Source: Gemmatimonadota bacterium | GTDB lineage: Bacteria > Latescibacterota > UBA2968 | Direction of reading: 5' to 3' | NCBI GenBank assembly: GCA_009838845.1 | Contig: VXRD01000158.1 | Coordinates: 1-52,624 of the forward strand | DNA length: 52,624 nucleotides | Shown here: positions 1 through 9,132 of the stretch, in pieces | Numbering within the stretch: position 1 is the stretch's first letter | Layout of the letters: the number at the start of each line of letters is the position of its first letter | Made by a program: the position numbers and the translations under genes | The notes under the pieces: generated by a model | What the model saw: only the letters and a program-made list of their open reading frames with translations | What the model was told of the DNA's origin: nothing | The model's database searches: none

Positions 1-75
1 ATGTATATCGGTTCGAATCAGTTTGATTTAGCCGAACAGGAAGAAATTCTCGAACGCTTGGCATTGCTGCCATAA
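1..75 (+). CDS. C-terminal tail of a gene entering from upstream (partial)
   Basis: The first 24 codons are open and end in TAA at 73-75. The frame is already open at base 1, and the Met at base 1 has no visible upstream context, so this is most simply the tail of a longer gene outside the window. The tail is acidic (DLAEQEEILERL) and probably helical. No family can be assigned from so short a piece. It is followed by an AT-rich gap with a candidate promoter for the next operon. Confidence 0.4.
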   Translation: MYIGSNQFDLAEQEEILERLALLP

Positions 76-97
76 TTCAGATTAAAAAATATAAAAC

Positions 98-127
98 TTG
101 ACAAAAAATTGGTGGTGTTCAAATATT
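98..127 (+). promoter_or_regulatory. candidate sigma70 promoter of the oxygenase/exporter operon
   Basis: A perfect -35 box TTGACA lies at 98-103. The best -10 with acceptable spacing is AATATT at 122-127 (18 bases). A better-looking TATTCT at 124-129 would need a 20-base spacer. An AT-rich stretch with short TTAAG/CTTAA inverted repeats follows at about 137-165. The next gene starts at 214. Confidence 0.35.
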
Positions 128-213
128 CTTTTTATCTTAAGAAGTTTTTTAAGACTTAAACAAGGTGTCCCGTTACCTGACCTCGATAATTTGGGTTAAA
201 ATGAGGTGATAGA

Positions 214-1389
214 GTGCAGATACCTTCTTCATATCAACCCGGGTATGAAAAAGCACTTCTGACCGATCCCGATCTCGCCAAAACGTACATCCAGCACACG
301 CTGATTGGCGATCCCGATGCCGATGCCCTGATCAATGGATTAGCCGGTATTGACGAGAAGCAACAGGGCGAATTCATCAGGGCTGGGATGGACCTGGATG
401 AGGAAAAACTGCGTGATGCGCCTCAGGCAGTACGGGCGTTTTTTGAGAAGGTCGGGACGCCGCCCGCGTGGTTTGATCCCGAGTCAGTATATCCCGGATG
501 CCGTGGCTTCCAAGCCTATTCAGATCTGTTTCTTACCTCGTTTGTCGTGGATATTATTGTACAGGGTTTCACTACGCTAATCAGCCAATCGTTTTTCACC
601 ACAGGAAGGCTGACCGATCAGGGGGTGCGGCGGCTAAAGCAAAATATACTTCACCTCCTGGAAATTATGTTGCCGGGTGGCCTGGAGCGATATGGCGAGG
701 GCTGGAAACTGTCTGTCCGTCTGCGGCTGGTGCATGCACAGGTCAGGCGGCATCTTCTCGCTTCTGAGGAGTGGGACTATGATGCCCACGGCATGCCGAT
801 CAGTACTGCCCACATCGCGCTCGCGTCCTGTAATTTCTCCGGGATGCTGTTGCGGTCAGCCACGCGAATTGGCGCACGTCTAAACGATGAAGAACGCGAC
901 AGTTTTATGCAGATATGGCGCTATACCGCTCATCTGATGGGTGTGCCCGAGGCACTCTTGTTCAGCAATGAGACCGAAGCCTGTGAAACATACCGCGTGG
1001 GTTATATCTGCGAGCCGCCTCCCGGTCTGGAAGCTATTGCTATGGCAAACTCGGTGATTGCCTCGGCTCCTTACGTGATCGGTATTAAAGACGAGAAAGA
1101 GCGAGATAATCTATCTGGTTTTGGATACCGCCTTTCCCGAGCGTTGATTGGAGACGAACTCGCCGATCAACTCATGTTCCCCAAAAGTCGGACATCTGGG
1201 CCCGGGACACTGGTATATTTGCGGCTGAGGCGCAGAATCCAGGATATCCTCGATGTCCTGCTATGGTGGAGACCGGGTCATCGTACCCAAAGCTTCATGG
1301 CCTTGCTCGACGTATCTACGCTCGAAGAACATAAAATCAGTTACCGATTACCCGACAAGCTACACGCAGACGAGGCGAAGCCGTGGTGA
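214..1389 (+). CDS. DUF2236 / MpaB-Lcp-type oxygenase family protein
   Basis: This 391-residue protein belongs to the oxygenase MpaB family (DUF2236), the fold of latex-clearing protein and fungal MpaB. These are b-type haem oxygenases that cleave isoprenoid chains or act on lipids. The key block is visible: Gly-Gly-Leu-Glu-Arg-Tyr near 155-160, then RLVHAQVRRHLL with His174 and His180. His174 is in the position expected for the haem-ligating His in Lcp (inference from motif). The downstream block HMAL-like LMGVPEALLF is also typical. There is no signal peptide. The start is GTG, preceded by GAGGTGAT at 203-210. It sits 79 bases upstream of an RND exporter on the same strand, suggesting a lipid or isoprenoid that is oxidised and then moved to the outer membrane. 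The substrate is unknown. Confidence 0.8.
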   Translation: MQIPSSYQPGYEKALLTDPDLAKTYIQHTLIGDPDADALINGLAGIDEKQQGEFIRAGMDLDEEKLRDAPQAVRAFFEKVGTPPAWFDPESVYPGCRGFQAYSDLFLTSFVVDIIVQGFTTLISQSFFTTGRLTDQGVRRLKQNILHLLEIMLPGGLERYGEGWKLSVRLRLVHAQVRRHLLASEEWDYDAHGMPISTAHIALASCNFSGMLLRSATRIGARLNDEERDSFMQIWRYTAHLMGVPEALLFSNETEACETYRVGYICEPPPGLEAIAMANSVIASAPYVIGIKDEKERDNLSGFGYRLSRALIGDELADQLMFPKSRTSGPGTLVYLRLRRRIQDILDVLLWWRPGHRTQSFMALLDVSTLEEHKISYRLPDKLHADEAKPW

Positions 1390-1468
1390 GGTATGACGGT
1401 CTTTATCCACCAATATATAAATGAGGAAATCATTCGCTTGGTGAACTCGTCGCCGCACTTAATCCGAA

Positions 1469-3772
1469 ATGGTCGAAGGAGTGTTTCTTTTGCGATTAGA
1501 ACGCTACACCGCTGTCATTTTGCGCTATCGATGGTTGGTCGTTGCGCTCGCAACGCTGGTCATGCTGGCATTGACGGCAGGTGTTCGCTTCATTACTGTC
1601 ACGAACGATTACCGCATTCTGTTTGGTGAAGACAATCCGCAACTCCTCGCTTTCGACGCTCTGGAGAACACGTATTCGGCCTCCAATACGGCACTGATTG
1701 CCATTGCGCCCCGAGATGGCTCGGTGTTCACCCGCGAGGCGCTTGGCGCGGTTGAAGAATTGACCGAAGCCGCGTGGCGTGCGCCTTATTCCAGTCGCGT
1801 CAATTCCCTTACCAATTATACCCATAGCGAAGCACTTGATGACGATTTGGTTGTCGCTCCGCTCGTTGACGACGCATCTTCTCTGAGCGATGTCGATGTG
1901 GTGCGTATCGAGAAGATCGCGTTGGACGCAATCGAAATTGCCGGGCGTCTGGTGTCTCATGATAGACGCACGGCCGGGGTGGCTATTAATTTTATTCTGC
2001 CCAAAAATCACGACCAGGCAGTGATCGAAATTACCGATTATCTCGATTCGATCCTGAGTCAAGCCCGTACGAGCCATCCGGATATCGATTATTACCTGAC
2101 TGGCGATGTGGTCATGCATCGGACTTTTGCCGATGTCACGAAGAGCGACATGGAGACTCTGACACCTGTTGTATTTCTCATCATTGTAGGTGCCACAATT
2201 ATTCTCCTGCGTTCGATTCTCAGCACTTTGGCCATTGTTGCCGTGATCGTGTTTGTCATCAATACGACTATGGGATTCGCCGGCTGGAATGGCGTGGTGT
2301 TCAGCCCCACCAATGCCGGCGTGCCGATTATTGTCATGGTGATCGCCATCGCGGATTCAATCCACATTGTCACGAGTGTTTTACTGGGTATGAGGCGCGG
2401 TCTGGACAGAAATGCGGCGATTGTTGAGTCGATCCGCATCAATGCCTATCCGATATTTATTACCTCGGTCACGACGGCGATTGGATTCCTCAGCCTGAAT
2501 GCCTCAGATTCACCGCCTTTTCACATTTTGGGCAATTACGTGGCATTTGGCGTCTTGTGCGCGCTTGTTTACACTATGACGCTATTGCCGGCATTGCTTT
2601 CGATTCTGCCATTGCGCGCGTCTCTTGTGCAGTCTCAGAGGACGGCTTTTTTTGACCGCTTTGCTGACTTTGTCATCGCTCGGCGCAATTTTTTGCTCTG
2701 GTTCGTCACTGCGGTTGTCGTTGTCCTGATACTCGGTGTCTCCCGCATTGAGTTGAGCGATAATATGGCGCAGTATTTTGATGATCGCTACGAGTTCCGG
2801 CGCGATACGGATTATATTATTGATAATCTGACTGGTCTGGATAAGCTGGAATATTCGCTGAGTGCAGGGCGCGAAGGTGGTATTACTGATCCGGAGTATC
2901 TGCGCCAGGTCGATGCTTTTGCCGAGTGGTACCGGGCGCAACCCGAAGTGACCCATGTCCAGGCATTTTCGGATATTATGAAACGTCTCAATAAAAATAT
3001 GCACGGCGACGATCCAGCTTTTTATCGCTTGCCCAAAGACCCGGACCTCGCGGCGCAGTACCTGTTGCTCTACGAGTTTTCGCTTCCGTTCGGTAGCGAT
3101 CTCAACGACCGCATAGATGTCGCCAAATCCGCTACGCGTCTGAGTGTCGTGACCAGGAATGCGTGGTCTCGAGATTTGCGTGAACTCGATAAGCGTGCGC
3201 AGGTGTGGCTCCAGGCCAATGCACCCGCTTTTGCACACGAAGCATCGGGTCTGAGCATTGTTTTTGCCCATCTGTCCCTGCGAAATATCAATAGTATGTT
3301 GCGCGGTACGATCACTGCGATGGCACTCATTTCATTCATTCTGATCTGGATTTTCAAAAGTGTTCGGGTGGGTCTCCTCAGCTTGTTGCCCAATTTTATC
3401 CCCGCGATTATGAGTTTTGGCCTGTGGGGCTATCTCGTCGGCCATGTGGGGATTGCCTCTTCGGTGGTGATCGCCGTTGTTTTTGGAATTGTTGTGGATG
3501 ATACGATTCATTTTCTGAGCAAATATCTGAAGGCCCGGCGCGATGGCCTTCCCGCACCCGAAGCTGTGCGCTATACCTTTAACACGGTGGGCCATGCGTT
3601 ATGGACGACGACCGCAGTGTTGTCAGTGGGCTTTCTGGTGTTCGCCACATCGGGATTTGAGGTGAGTTGGGCACTCGGTCTTTTGGTCACGATTACGATT
3701 GTCTTCGCGCTTGTTGCCGACTTTTTACTTTTGCCAACTCTACTGATTGCTATTGATCGGAGAAATTCATGA
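1469..3772 (+). CDS. RND superfamily (MMPL-type) exporter
   Basis: This 767-residue inner-membrane protein has the internal duplication of MMPL/HpnN-type RND exporters. Each half has one N-terminal transmembrane helix, a large periplasmic loop and a bundle of five to six helices (about 230-400 and 610-760). The second half carries the typical VFGIVVDDTIHFLSKY segment, with acidic residues in the proton-relay helix. Such proteins move hydrophobic lipids from the inner membrane. The ATG at 1469 lacks a Shine-Dalgarno. An in-frame TTG at 1490, eight bases after AAGGAG, would remove only seven residues and is a good alternative start. The stop overlaps the next gene by four bases (ATGA), so the two are translationally coupled. 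Substrate unknown. Confidence 0.85.
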   Translation: MVEGVFLLRLERYTAVILRYRWLVVALATLVMLALTAGVRFITVTNDYRILFGEDNPQLLAFDALENTYSASNTALIAIAPRDGSVFTREALGAVEELTEAAWRAPYSSRVNSLTNYTHSEALDDDLVVAPLVDDASSLSDVDVVRIEKIALDAIEIAGRLVSHDRRTAGVAINFILPKNHDQAVIEITDYLDSILSQARTSHPDIDYYLTGDVVMHRTFADVTKSDMETLTPVVFLIIVGATIILLRSILSTLAIVAVIVFVINTTMGFAGWNGVVFSPTNAGVPIIVMVIAIADSIHIVTSVLLGMRRGLDRNAAIVESIRINAYPIFITSVTTAIGFLSLNASDSPPFHILGNYVAFGVLCALVYTMTLLPALLSILPLRASLVQSQRTAFFDRFADFVIARRNFLLWFVTAVVVVLILGVSRIELSDNMAQYFDDRYEFRRDTDYIIDNLTGLDKLEYSLSAGREGGITDPEYLRQVDAFAEWYRAQPEVTHVQAFSDIMKRLNKNMHGDDPAFYRLPKDPDLAAQYLLLYEFSLPFGSDLNDRIDVAKSATRLSVVTRNAWSRDLRELDKRAQVWLQANAPAFAHEASGLSIVFAHLSLRNINSMLRGTITAMALISFILIWIFKSVRVGLLSLLPNFIPAIMSFGLWGYLVGHVGIASSVVIAVVFGIVVDDTIHFLSKYLKARRDGLPAPEAVRYTFNTVGHALWTTTAVLSVGFLVFATSGFEVSWALGLLVTITIVFALVADFLLLPTLLIAIDRRNS

Positions 3773-4578
3773 TACCAATACGACCAATACACCTGTTTTT
3801 CGCGCTTTGTCCAATTATTTTGTTTTGTCTCGGTGTGTCATCACCTGCTCGTTCCGAAAGTGCAGAGGAAACCGGGTTGAAAATCGCTCAGGATTCCCAG
3901 GATCGCGAGAAGGGTTTTGGTAATTTTACGGCTCAGCAAACCATGGTGTTGCGCAACAAACACGGGCAAGAGAGCCGGCGCCAACTCCGGGTAAAGGTTC
4001 TCGAAGTCTCCGAAGATGGCGACAAAAGTCTGTTTGTGTTCGATGAACCGCGCGATGTCAAGGGAACGGCGTTGCTTATTCACGCTCATCGGGAAAGCGC
4101 GGACGACCAATGGCTTTATTTGCCCGCTCTGAAACGCGTCAAACGCATTAGTTCGTCCAACCAGTCCGGCTCTTTTATGGGGAGTGAATTTGCTTATGAG
4201 GACCTGACCCCTCAGGCTGTGGAGAAATTTACCTATCGTTACCTGCGCGACGAGGCATATGGCGATTTGACATGCACGGTTACAGAACGCTTTTCCGTGG
4301 ATAAGAAATCGGGCTATAGCCGCCAGGTGGTCTGGAGGGATAAGGACGAGCTTCGCGTCTGGAAAGTGGAGTATTACGACCGCAAGGATGCCCATCTGAA
4401 GACACTCACTCTGGGGAATTATGCGCAGTATCTGGAGCGTTATTGGCGTGCTGGTGAGATGACGATGGTCAATCATTTAACCGGGAAAAGTACCGTTCTG
4501 ACCTGGACGGATTTTGAGTTTCAGGCTGATCTCAACGATCGCGATTTCACACAAACTGGGCTGAAACGGGTGCGTTGA
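3769..4578 (+). CDS. outer membrane lipoprotein-sorting protein (LolA-like)
   Basis: This 269-residue protein has an N-terminal signal peptide (hydrophobic stretch about 8-22, cleavage near SPARSES). The mature part matches the outer-membrane lipoprotein-sorting family, a LolA/LolB-like half-barrel. The diagnostic stretch is QWLYLPALKRVKRIS followed by GSFMGSEFAYEDL, which is very conserved in proteins encoded beside RND exporters. It is expected to ferry a lipid-like cargo through the periplasm. Start and stop overlap the exporter and the next gene by four bases each, so the three proteins are almost certainly made together. The cargo is inferred to be whatever the exporter extracts, not necessarily lipoproteins. 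Confidence 0.85.
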   Translation: MIPIRPIHLFFALCPIILFCLGVSSPARSESAEETGLKIAQDSQDREKGFGNFTAQQTMVLRNKHGQESRRQLRVKVLEVSEDGDKSLFVFDEPRDVKGTALLIHAHRESADDQWLYLPALKRVKRISSSNQSGSFMGSEFAYEDLTPQAVEKFTYRYLRDEAYGDLTCTVTERFSVDKKSGYSRQVVWRDKDELRVWKVEYYDRKDAHLKTLTLGNYAQYLERYWRAGEMTMVNHLTGKSTVLTWTDFEFQADLNDRDFTQTGLKRVR

Positions 4579-5837
4579 TGTTACGTCGTACCGCTCTTCA
4601 TATTTTACCTTTCGGCGCTGTCTGGATTTTGGTTCTGGTCTTTGCTGTTGGCGCACATGCCGAAATTGGGATTGACCGCGATTTTTCCGGGCGCGTGAAT
4701 GTCGAAAGCCGATGGTTTCCCCGGGCCGGTGTTTTTTCCGGTCAGGGGGCACAGGCCATCGGTTTTGTTGTAGTACCCAACCTCTATCTCGCAGACGCTG
4801 AGGGTAGGAGTTTCACGCTATCGCCATTTTTTCGCTATGACAAAGCGGATCCACGCCGCACCCATGCCGATCTGCGAGAAGCCTATTTTCTGGTATTCGG
4901 CGAAATCGGCGATGGCGAATGGGAGTTGCGCGTGGGTATTGATCAGGTCTTCTGGGGCGTTACGGAATCGCAACATCTGGTCGATGTTGTCAATCAGATC
5001 GATCTGGTGGAACATCCAAATGGAGAGGCTAAGCTGGGGCAGCCGATGGTCAATATTACCTGGTCCAGCGATTGGGGAGTAGTGGAATTTTTTGTTTTAC
5101 CGTATCACAGGGTGCGCACGTTTCCGGGCGAATCCGGCCGCCTGCGCCTTCCACTTGTTGTAAATGATGAGCAGATTGAGTATGAGAGCGAGGCGTATCT
5201 GGATTTTGCCGCGCGGTACAGTCAGAGTTTTGGCGCTTTCGATGTTGGCCTGAGTGTGTTTAACGGTACCAGCCGGGAGCCTTTTCTGATGCCGGGTGCG
5301 GATAGTAGTGGAGCGCCGGTATTGGTTCAGTTCTACGATCAGATCCGGCAGTTTGGGCTGGATGCGCAACTGACTGTCGGTTCCTGGTTGTTCAAGGTAG
5401 AAGCGATTCAGCGTGTGGGTGCCCGAAATCTGCTGGGTATAGAAGAAGATTATGTGGCTTCTGTTTTTGGTGGCGAATACACGTTTTATTCCGTATTTGG
5501 TTCGGCCTTTGATGTCAGTTTGCTCGGCGAATGGAATTACGACGGACGGGGGCGTAATGCGACCCCGAGTCGCTCGCCCAATACGCTCGAGAATGATTTC
5601 TTTTTTGCCACGCGCATTGCGTTCAACGATGTTCAGAGTACTGAAATTGTCGCGAGTATTCTGGGGGATGCGGGTCGTTCTACACGCGCACTATCTGTCG
5701 AATTGGACCGGCGCATCTCTGATCAGTTGTCTCTGAATATAGAGGCGATTCATCTTCTCTCTATTGACAAAGCAGATATCCACTACGATACGCGCCGCGA
5801 TAGTTTTATTGATGTGAGTCTGATGTACAATTTTTAG
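4575..5837 (+). CDS. putative outer-membrane beta-barrel protein of the exporter operon
   Basis: This 420-residue protein has a signal peptide (hydrophobic about 10-25, cleavage near AHAE). The remainder is rich in alternating polar/aromatic strands, and the chain ends in Asn-Phe (FIDVSLMYNF), the usual C-terminal barrel-insertion signal with a terminal Phe. It resembles DUF1302-like outer-membrane proteins that travel with RND exporter and LolA-like genes, though membership is inferred from context and composition. It overlaps the preceding gene by four bases and is the last gene before a strong terminator. It is likely the outer-membrane end of the same lipid transport route. Confidence 0.6.
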   Translation: MMLRRTALHILPFGAVWILVLVFAVGAHAEIGIDRDFSGRVNVESRWFPRAGVFSGQGAQAIGFVVVPNLYLADAEGRSFTLSPFFRYDKADPRRTHADLREAYFLVFGEIGDGEWELRVGIDQVFWGVTESQHLVDVVNQIDLVEHPNGEAKLGQPMVNITWSSDWGVVEFFVLPYHRVRTFPGESGRLRLPLVVNDEQIEYESEAYLDFAARYSQSFGAFDVGLSVFNGTSREPFLMPGADSSGAPVLVQFYDQIRQFGLDAQLTVGSWLFKVEAIQRVGARNLLGIEEDYVASVFGGEYTFYSVFGSAFDVSLLGEWNYDGRGRNATPSRSPNTLENDFFFATRIAFNDVQSTEIVASILGDAGRSTRALSVELDRRISDQLSLNIEAIHLLSIDKADIHYDTRRDSFIDVSLMYNF

Positions 5838-5869
5838 TTGTTGCACAATCTCTAATTAAAAAACAAAAT

Positions 5870-5895
5870 CCCCGCCCGGGAAGATCAGGCGGGGG
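5870..5895. terminator. bidirectional intrinsic terminator
   Basis: CCCCGCC at 5870-5876 pairs with GGCGGGG at 5888-5894 around an 11-base loop. It is followed by a T-rich run on the plus strand (GTTTGTTTGT) and preceded by an A-rich run (AAAAAACAAAAT) that is a T-tract on the minus strand. It separates two convergent operons. Confidence 0.85.
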
Positions 5896-5917
5896 TTTGT
5901 TTGTATAGAAGGAGCGA

Positions 5918-7237
5918 TCACATTACGCCAGGTTCCATACCCGGTTCGCCCGCGTGATAGGACGCCAGGCACCAGGGGTCTCGGGTTTCTTTGCGGAAGG
6001 TGCGAACTTTTTGTCGCATGGATTCGGCGATGTCCTGAACTGCGGGATCGTCGATGATGTTGGTGGACTCCATGGGGTCGTTTTCAATGTCGAAGAGGGC
6101 TTCGGCATCCTGGTGTAGAAATTTTTCCGTGCGGCGTTTGCCCATTTCCAGATTTTCTCGGCGAATGGCCTGCCAGGTGGGCGATGCCCACAGGTCACTG
6201 GGCAAAGGTGTGGTGATTTCGGGATAGAGATTGCGCACGTATTTGTATTTGCGTCCGCGCAACACCCGGTAGGGATAGTAATTGGTGACTTCGTGGAAGG
6301 TATGGGAAAAGAAGGTTTCGTCAAATCCTTCGGGATGTGTTTCGTTCAGGATGGGGACGAGGGATTTTTCGGGCAGGCCTTCAGGGGATTCAACGCCGCA
6401 CCATTCATAGACGGTCGGGGCGATGTTGTTCCAGTTGACGAGGGCGTCGCTGATAACGGCTTCGGCATTTGGGCGCACAATGATGAGCGGGCAGTGATGG
6501 CCCGTGTCAAAAGAAGAGGCTTTGCCGCCGGGAAAGGGCATGCCGTGGTCGCTCATGACAATGATCATGGTGTCATCGGTTCGGCCAGCGTCTTGTAGTG
6601 CCTGAACGGCCATGCCAATTCCGGTGTCGAGGCGAGAGACGGATTGGTAGTATTCGGCAAATTCCCGTCGGACATCTGGATGATCGGGCAGAAAATCGGG
6701 GACGATGACTTCTTCGGATGAATACGTGACTTCGGGGACGCCGGGATAGGTTTGTTTGTTGCCAAAGTCCCGATGGGGGTCGGAATAACCGACGTGCAGA
6801 TAGAATGGCTGATCGCTGTCAATGGTTTCAAAAAATTTTGAGATGTTGTCTGCGATAAAGCGCACATTGCGCCCTCCGCCAGCTTCGTAGTTCCAGGGAT
6901 AGACAGATTCGGGTTGTACATGGAGTTTGCCGACAACGCCGGTTGTGAATCCGGCGGATTGCAGTGTTTTGGGAATTGACGGCATGTTGAGTTGCGTGTG
7001 GAAGTTGTGAATGCTGTGCGAGTGGCCGTATTGTCCGTGCGTGTGGCTGTAGTGTCCGGTGAGGAGGTTGGCGCGGCTGGCTGCGCACGATGGGGTGGTG
7101 CAAAAGGCGTGCTTAAATAAGGTGCCTCGCGCGGCAAGTGCATCTACGCTGGGCATTTTGATGACGTTGTTGCCATAACATCCGGCAATGGGGCTCCAAT
7201 CGTCGGCAATGAGTAAGAGGACGTTGCGGTAGGACAT
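5918..7237 (-). CDS. sulfatase (type I, formylglycine-dependent)
   Basis: This roughly 439-residue alkaline-phosphatase-superfamily sulfatase resembles heparan N-sulfatase and arylsulfatase types. The N-terminal metal motif is LLIADDW (8-14). The nucleophile motif is Cys51-Ala-Ala-Ser-Arg followed by ANLLTG; the Cys is the presumed formylglycine site. Ala replaces the usual Pro of CxPxR. The second metal site is seen in MSDHGMPFPGGK. There is no signal peptide, so the enzyme is probably cytoplasmic or exported by a route not visible here. The start is set by AAGGAG five bases upstream of ATG at 7237; the longer frame adds eight unlikely residues. It is the third gene of a sulfatase/DUF3604/sulfatase unit. 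Confidence 0.9.
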   Translation of the reverse strand: MSYRNVLLLIADDWSPIAGCYGNNVIKMPSVDALAARGTLFKHAFCTTPSCAASRANLLTGHYSHTHGQYGHSHSIHNFHTQLNMPSIPKTLQSAGFTTGVVGKLHVQPESVYPWNYEAGGGRNVRFIADNISKFFETIDSDQPFYLHVGYSDPHRDFGNKQTYPGVPEVTYSSEEVIVPDFLPDHPDVRREFAEYYQSVSRLDTGIGMAVQALQDAGRTDDTMIIVMSDHGMPFPGGKASSFDTGHHCPLIIVRPNAEAVISDALVNWNNIAPTVYEWCGVESPEGLPEKSLVPILNETHPEGFDETFFSHTFHEVTNYYPYRVLRGRKYKYVRNLYPEITTPLPSDLWASPTWQAIRRENLEMGKRRTEKFLHQDAEALFDIENDPMESTNIIDDPAVQDIAESMRQKVRTFRKETRDPWCLASYHAGEPGMEPGVM

Positions 7238-7313
7238 AATATCTCCTTGTTGTGATTGCACCCTTTGGGCGCTTCAATGCGGGTGGTTATGTGGTTTTCC
7301 ATTCGGTTTAATA

Positions 7314-9131
7314 TCATACTTTGTCTAACCAGATCGGGCTGGTCCACGCCCGGTGGCCATCGTGCTGGTAGATGCGAAGGTAGCAGTAGTGAACACCTGA
7401 GGGTGAAAAGGTCAGGTGGACGGTATCTCCCAGAATAATGTGCTGTTTTTTGGGTGTAAAGGTTTGGGATATGTCCCCGTTGACCATCAATTCGATGCGG
7501 TCTATGTCTGCTGTGCCCAGAACTTCAGCGGTAAATTCGTAGCGATGTGCCCTGACAGTGCTGCCCATGGGATGGGAATTGATCTGAAAATCGATATAGA
7601 TCCGGGCGCCAGTGGTGGCGTAGCACCGGCGCTTTGAGAATGCATCGAAGATGGTGGGGCGGTCAAGCCGTTCCGCCCACAGGCCGGTAAGTCCCGCGGG
7701 TTTGCCAGGTCCCGGTTCCGGATAAGGGTTTGCCGGACGGGAGTCGTGGGTGTCGCTGCCGCTGACAATACCGAGTTTGAGACCCTGAAACTGGATGGCC
7801 CGGTTGATTTTGGCTTCTTCAAGATCTACGTTGACATTCTGCTTCTGGTAGATTTCTGCGAGGCATTCCCGTTCGTAAAAGGCGGTGTGAAAGTGCCCTT
7901 GAGTGAATCCACCCCGGGCATGGACGGCGTCGTAGAGTTCTCGGTAATCCTTGCAGTAGACGGTTTCCGGATGGTAGCGCGCTTGGAGTTTGGGGTCGTG
8001 GGCTTCGGGTCGATCTTCGCAGAAGATGGGAGAAAGACCGTCCAGATCGGGAAAGAATCCGAGACGGTGACTGCCGTCGGGTGGTGTGGCGAATTCAATG
8101 GAGGGAAGAGCAATAAATTCTCCGGGCAGTGTGAAGGAACGCCAGGCATCTATAAGCTGTTCCCAGACTTCGGCGATGCAGGCGCTATACGAAAAAAGTT
8201 GTCCGCCCGAGAAGCTCAGATGGGCGATGTCTCTGGCCCAGATAAAATAGTCTGTCAGAGGGCGCTGGTTGAACAGCATGCCGTGGATATCACCCCAGTA
8301 CAGAGTTAAATCAGAGGGTGTAGTAGTGACTCGCGTGGGATTGCTCTGAGCGTTCAGCTTTCCACGCCTGGCAGAGACCTGGTCCCAGGGGGCCTTCGCA
8401 GAGAGGTGGGTACGCGTGGTGTGGGAATTATCCAGAAATACGCTGATGCTTTCCGCTGCAGTAGCAAGGGTGAGTTCGTCTTTAGAAAAGACGGGATTGC
8501 CGTATGTGTCGATGGGGGTGACCTGCGCTGCGATACGCCCTGTGCTCAGCGCGTGCGCTGTCACCCGGAGCGTTTCCACAGATCCGGGCGCAATGGTGAG
8601 GGGATTGCTCTTGAGAATGGAGAGGTCTGTATCTCTGGGCAAAAAAAAGTGATACTTACCTCCTGGATGATGAAAAGAAAGGACACCGTCCAGATCTTCG
8701 ACAAGCCAGAAGTGAAAGGCGTCAATGGCGTTCTGCGGGAGCAGAAACCCGTCCGGATGGGTGCGAAGTGCAATGGTGACGCGTTCTCCGGGTGCAACCC
8801 GACCTTTTTTGCACCTGATGTGAACGGCGTGGAGAAACTCGGGCGTCAACGGGTGCGTGTCAAAGGTGCGCACAACGCCGCCTCCCACAAGGGGGACGCC
8901 CTCCCAGTCCGTGTCTGGTGGGCCTGTGATCTCGATGCCGTCGTGGGGTTGAAATGCCTGGTCCCTGTTGAGGTACTGGCGGATGTCGTAGAAGATCCAC
9001 AGGTTTCCACCGGCCCGAAATCCACCGTCCGGTGCCCGGTAGTGGAGCCGAAGATCCACGGGACAGCAGACCTGAAGCCTGCCGGCTGCGGTTGCCCAAA
9101 ATCGGCTGTCGGGCATGTGAATGTCTCGCAT
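7314..9131 (-). CDS. DUF3604 domain protein (predicted PHP-like metallohydrolase)
   Basis: This roughly 605-residue protein falls in the DUF3604 family, whose members carry PHP/amidohydrolase-like metal motifs. Visible blocks are YWGDIHG, TQGHFHTAFYE, and VSGSDTHDSRP followed by GLTGLWAE and RRCYATTGARI, the family's usual C-terminal signature. The His and Asp residues in these blocks are likely metal ligands. The start at 9131 directly follows the stop of the upstream sulfatase (TAAgATG) and uses AAAAAGG as ribosome site. A longer frame from 9167 has no ribosome site. Lying between two sulfatases in one transcription unit, it may act on the same sulfated compound. No biochemical function is established for the family to my knowledge. 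Confidence 0.8.
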   Translation of the reverse strand: MRDIHMPDSRFWATAAGRLQVCCPVDLRLHYRAPDGGFRAGGNLWIFYDIRQYLNRDQAFQPHDGIEITGPPDTDWEGVPLVGGGVVRTFDTHPLTPEFLHAVHIRCKKGRVAPGERVTIALRTHPDGFLLPQNAIDAFHFWLVEDLDGVLSFHHPGGKYHFFLPRDTDLSILKSNPLTIAPGSVETLRVTAHALSTGRIAAQVTPIDTYGNPVFSKDELTLATAAESISVFLDNSHTTRTHLSAKAPWDQVSARRGKLNAQSNPTRVTTTPSDLTLYWGDIHGMLFNQRPLTDYFIWARDIAHLSFSGGQLFSYSACIAEVWEQLIDAWRSFTLPGEFIALPSIEFATPPDGSHRLGFFPDLDGLSPIFCEDRPEAHDPKLQARYHPETVYCKDYRELYDAVHARGGFTQGHFHTAFYERECLAEIYQKQNVNVDLEEAKINRAIQFQGLKLGIVSGSDTHDSRPANPYPEPGPGKPAGLTGLWAERLDRPTIFDAFSKRRCYATTGARIYIDFQINSHPMGSTVRAHRYEFTAEVLGTADIDRIELMVNGDISQTFTPKKQHIILGDTVHLTFSPSGVHYCYLRIYQHDGHRAWTSPIWLDKV

Positions 9132-9132
9132 C

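Noticed and set aside
1393-1629. Short plus-strand ORF between the oxygenase and the RND exporter
   Set aside because: It overlaps the exporter in a different frame, has no family features and no ribosome site; it is a shadow frame.
7238-7313. GCGCCC-AAA-GGGTGC hairpin between DUF3604 and the downstream sulfatase as a terminator
   Set aside because: There is no T-tract after it on the minus strand, and the genes look cotranscribed.
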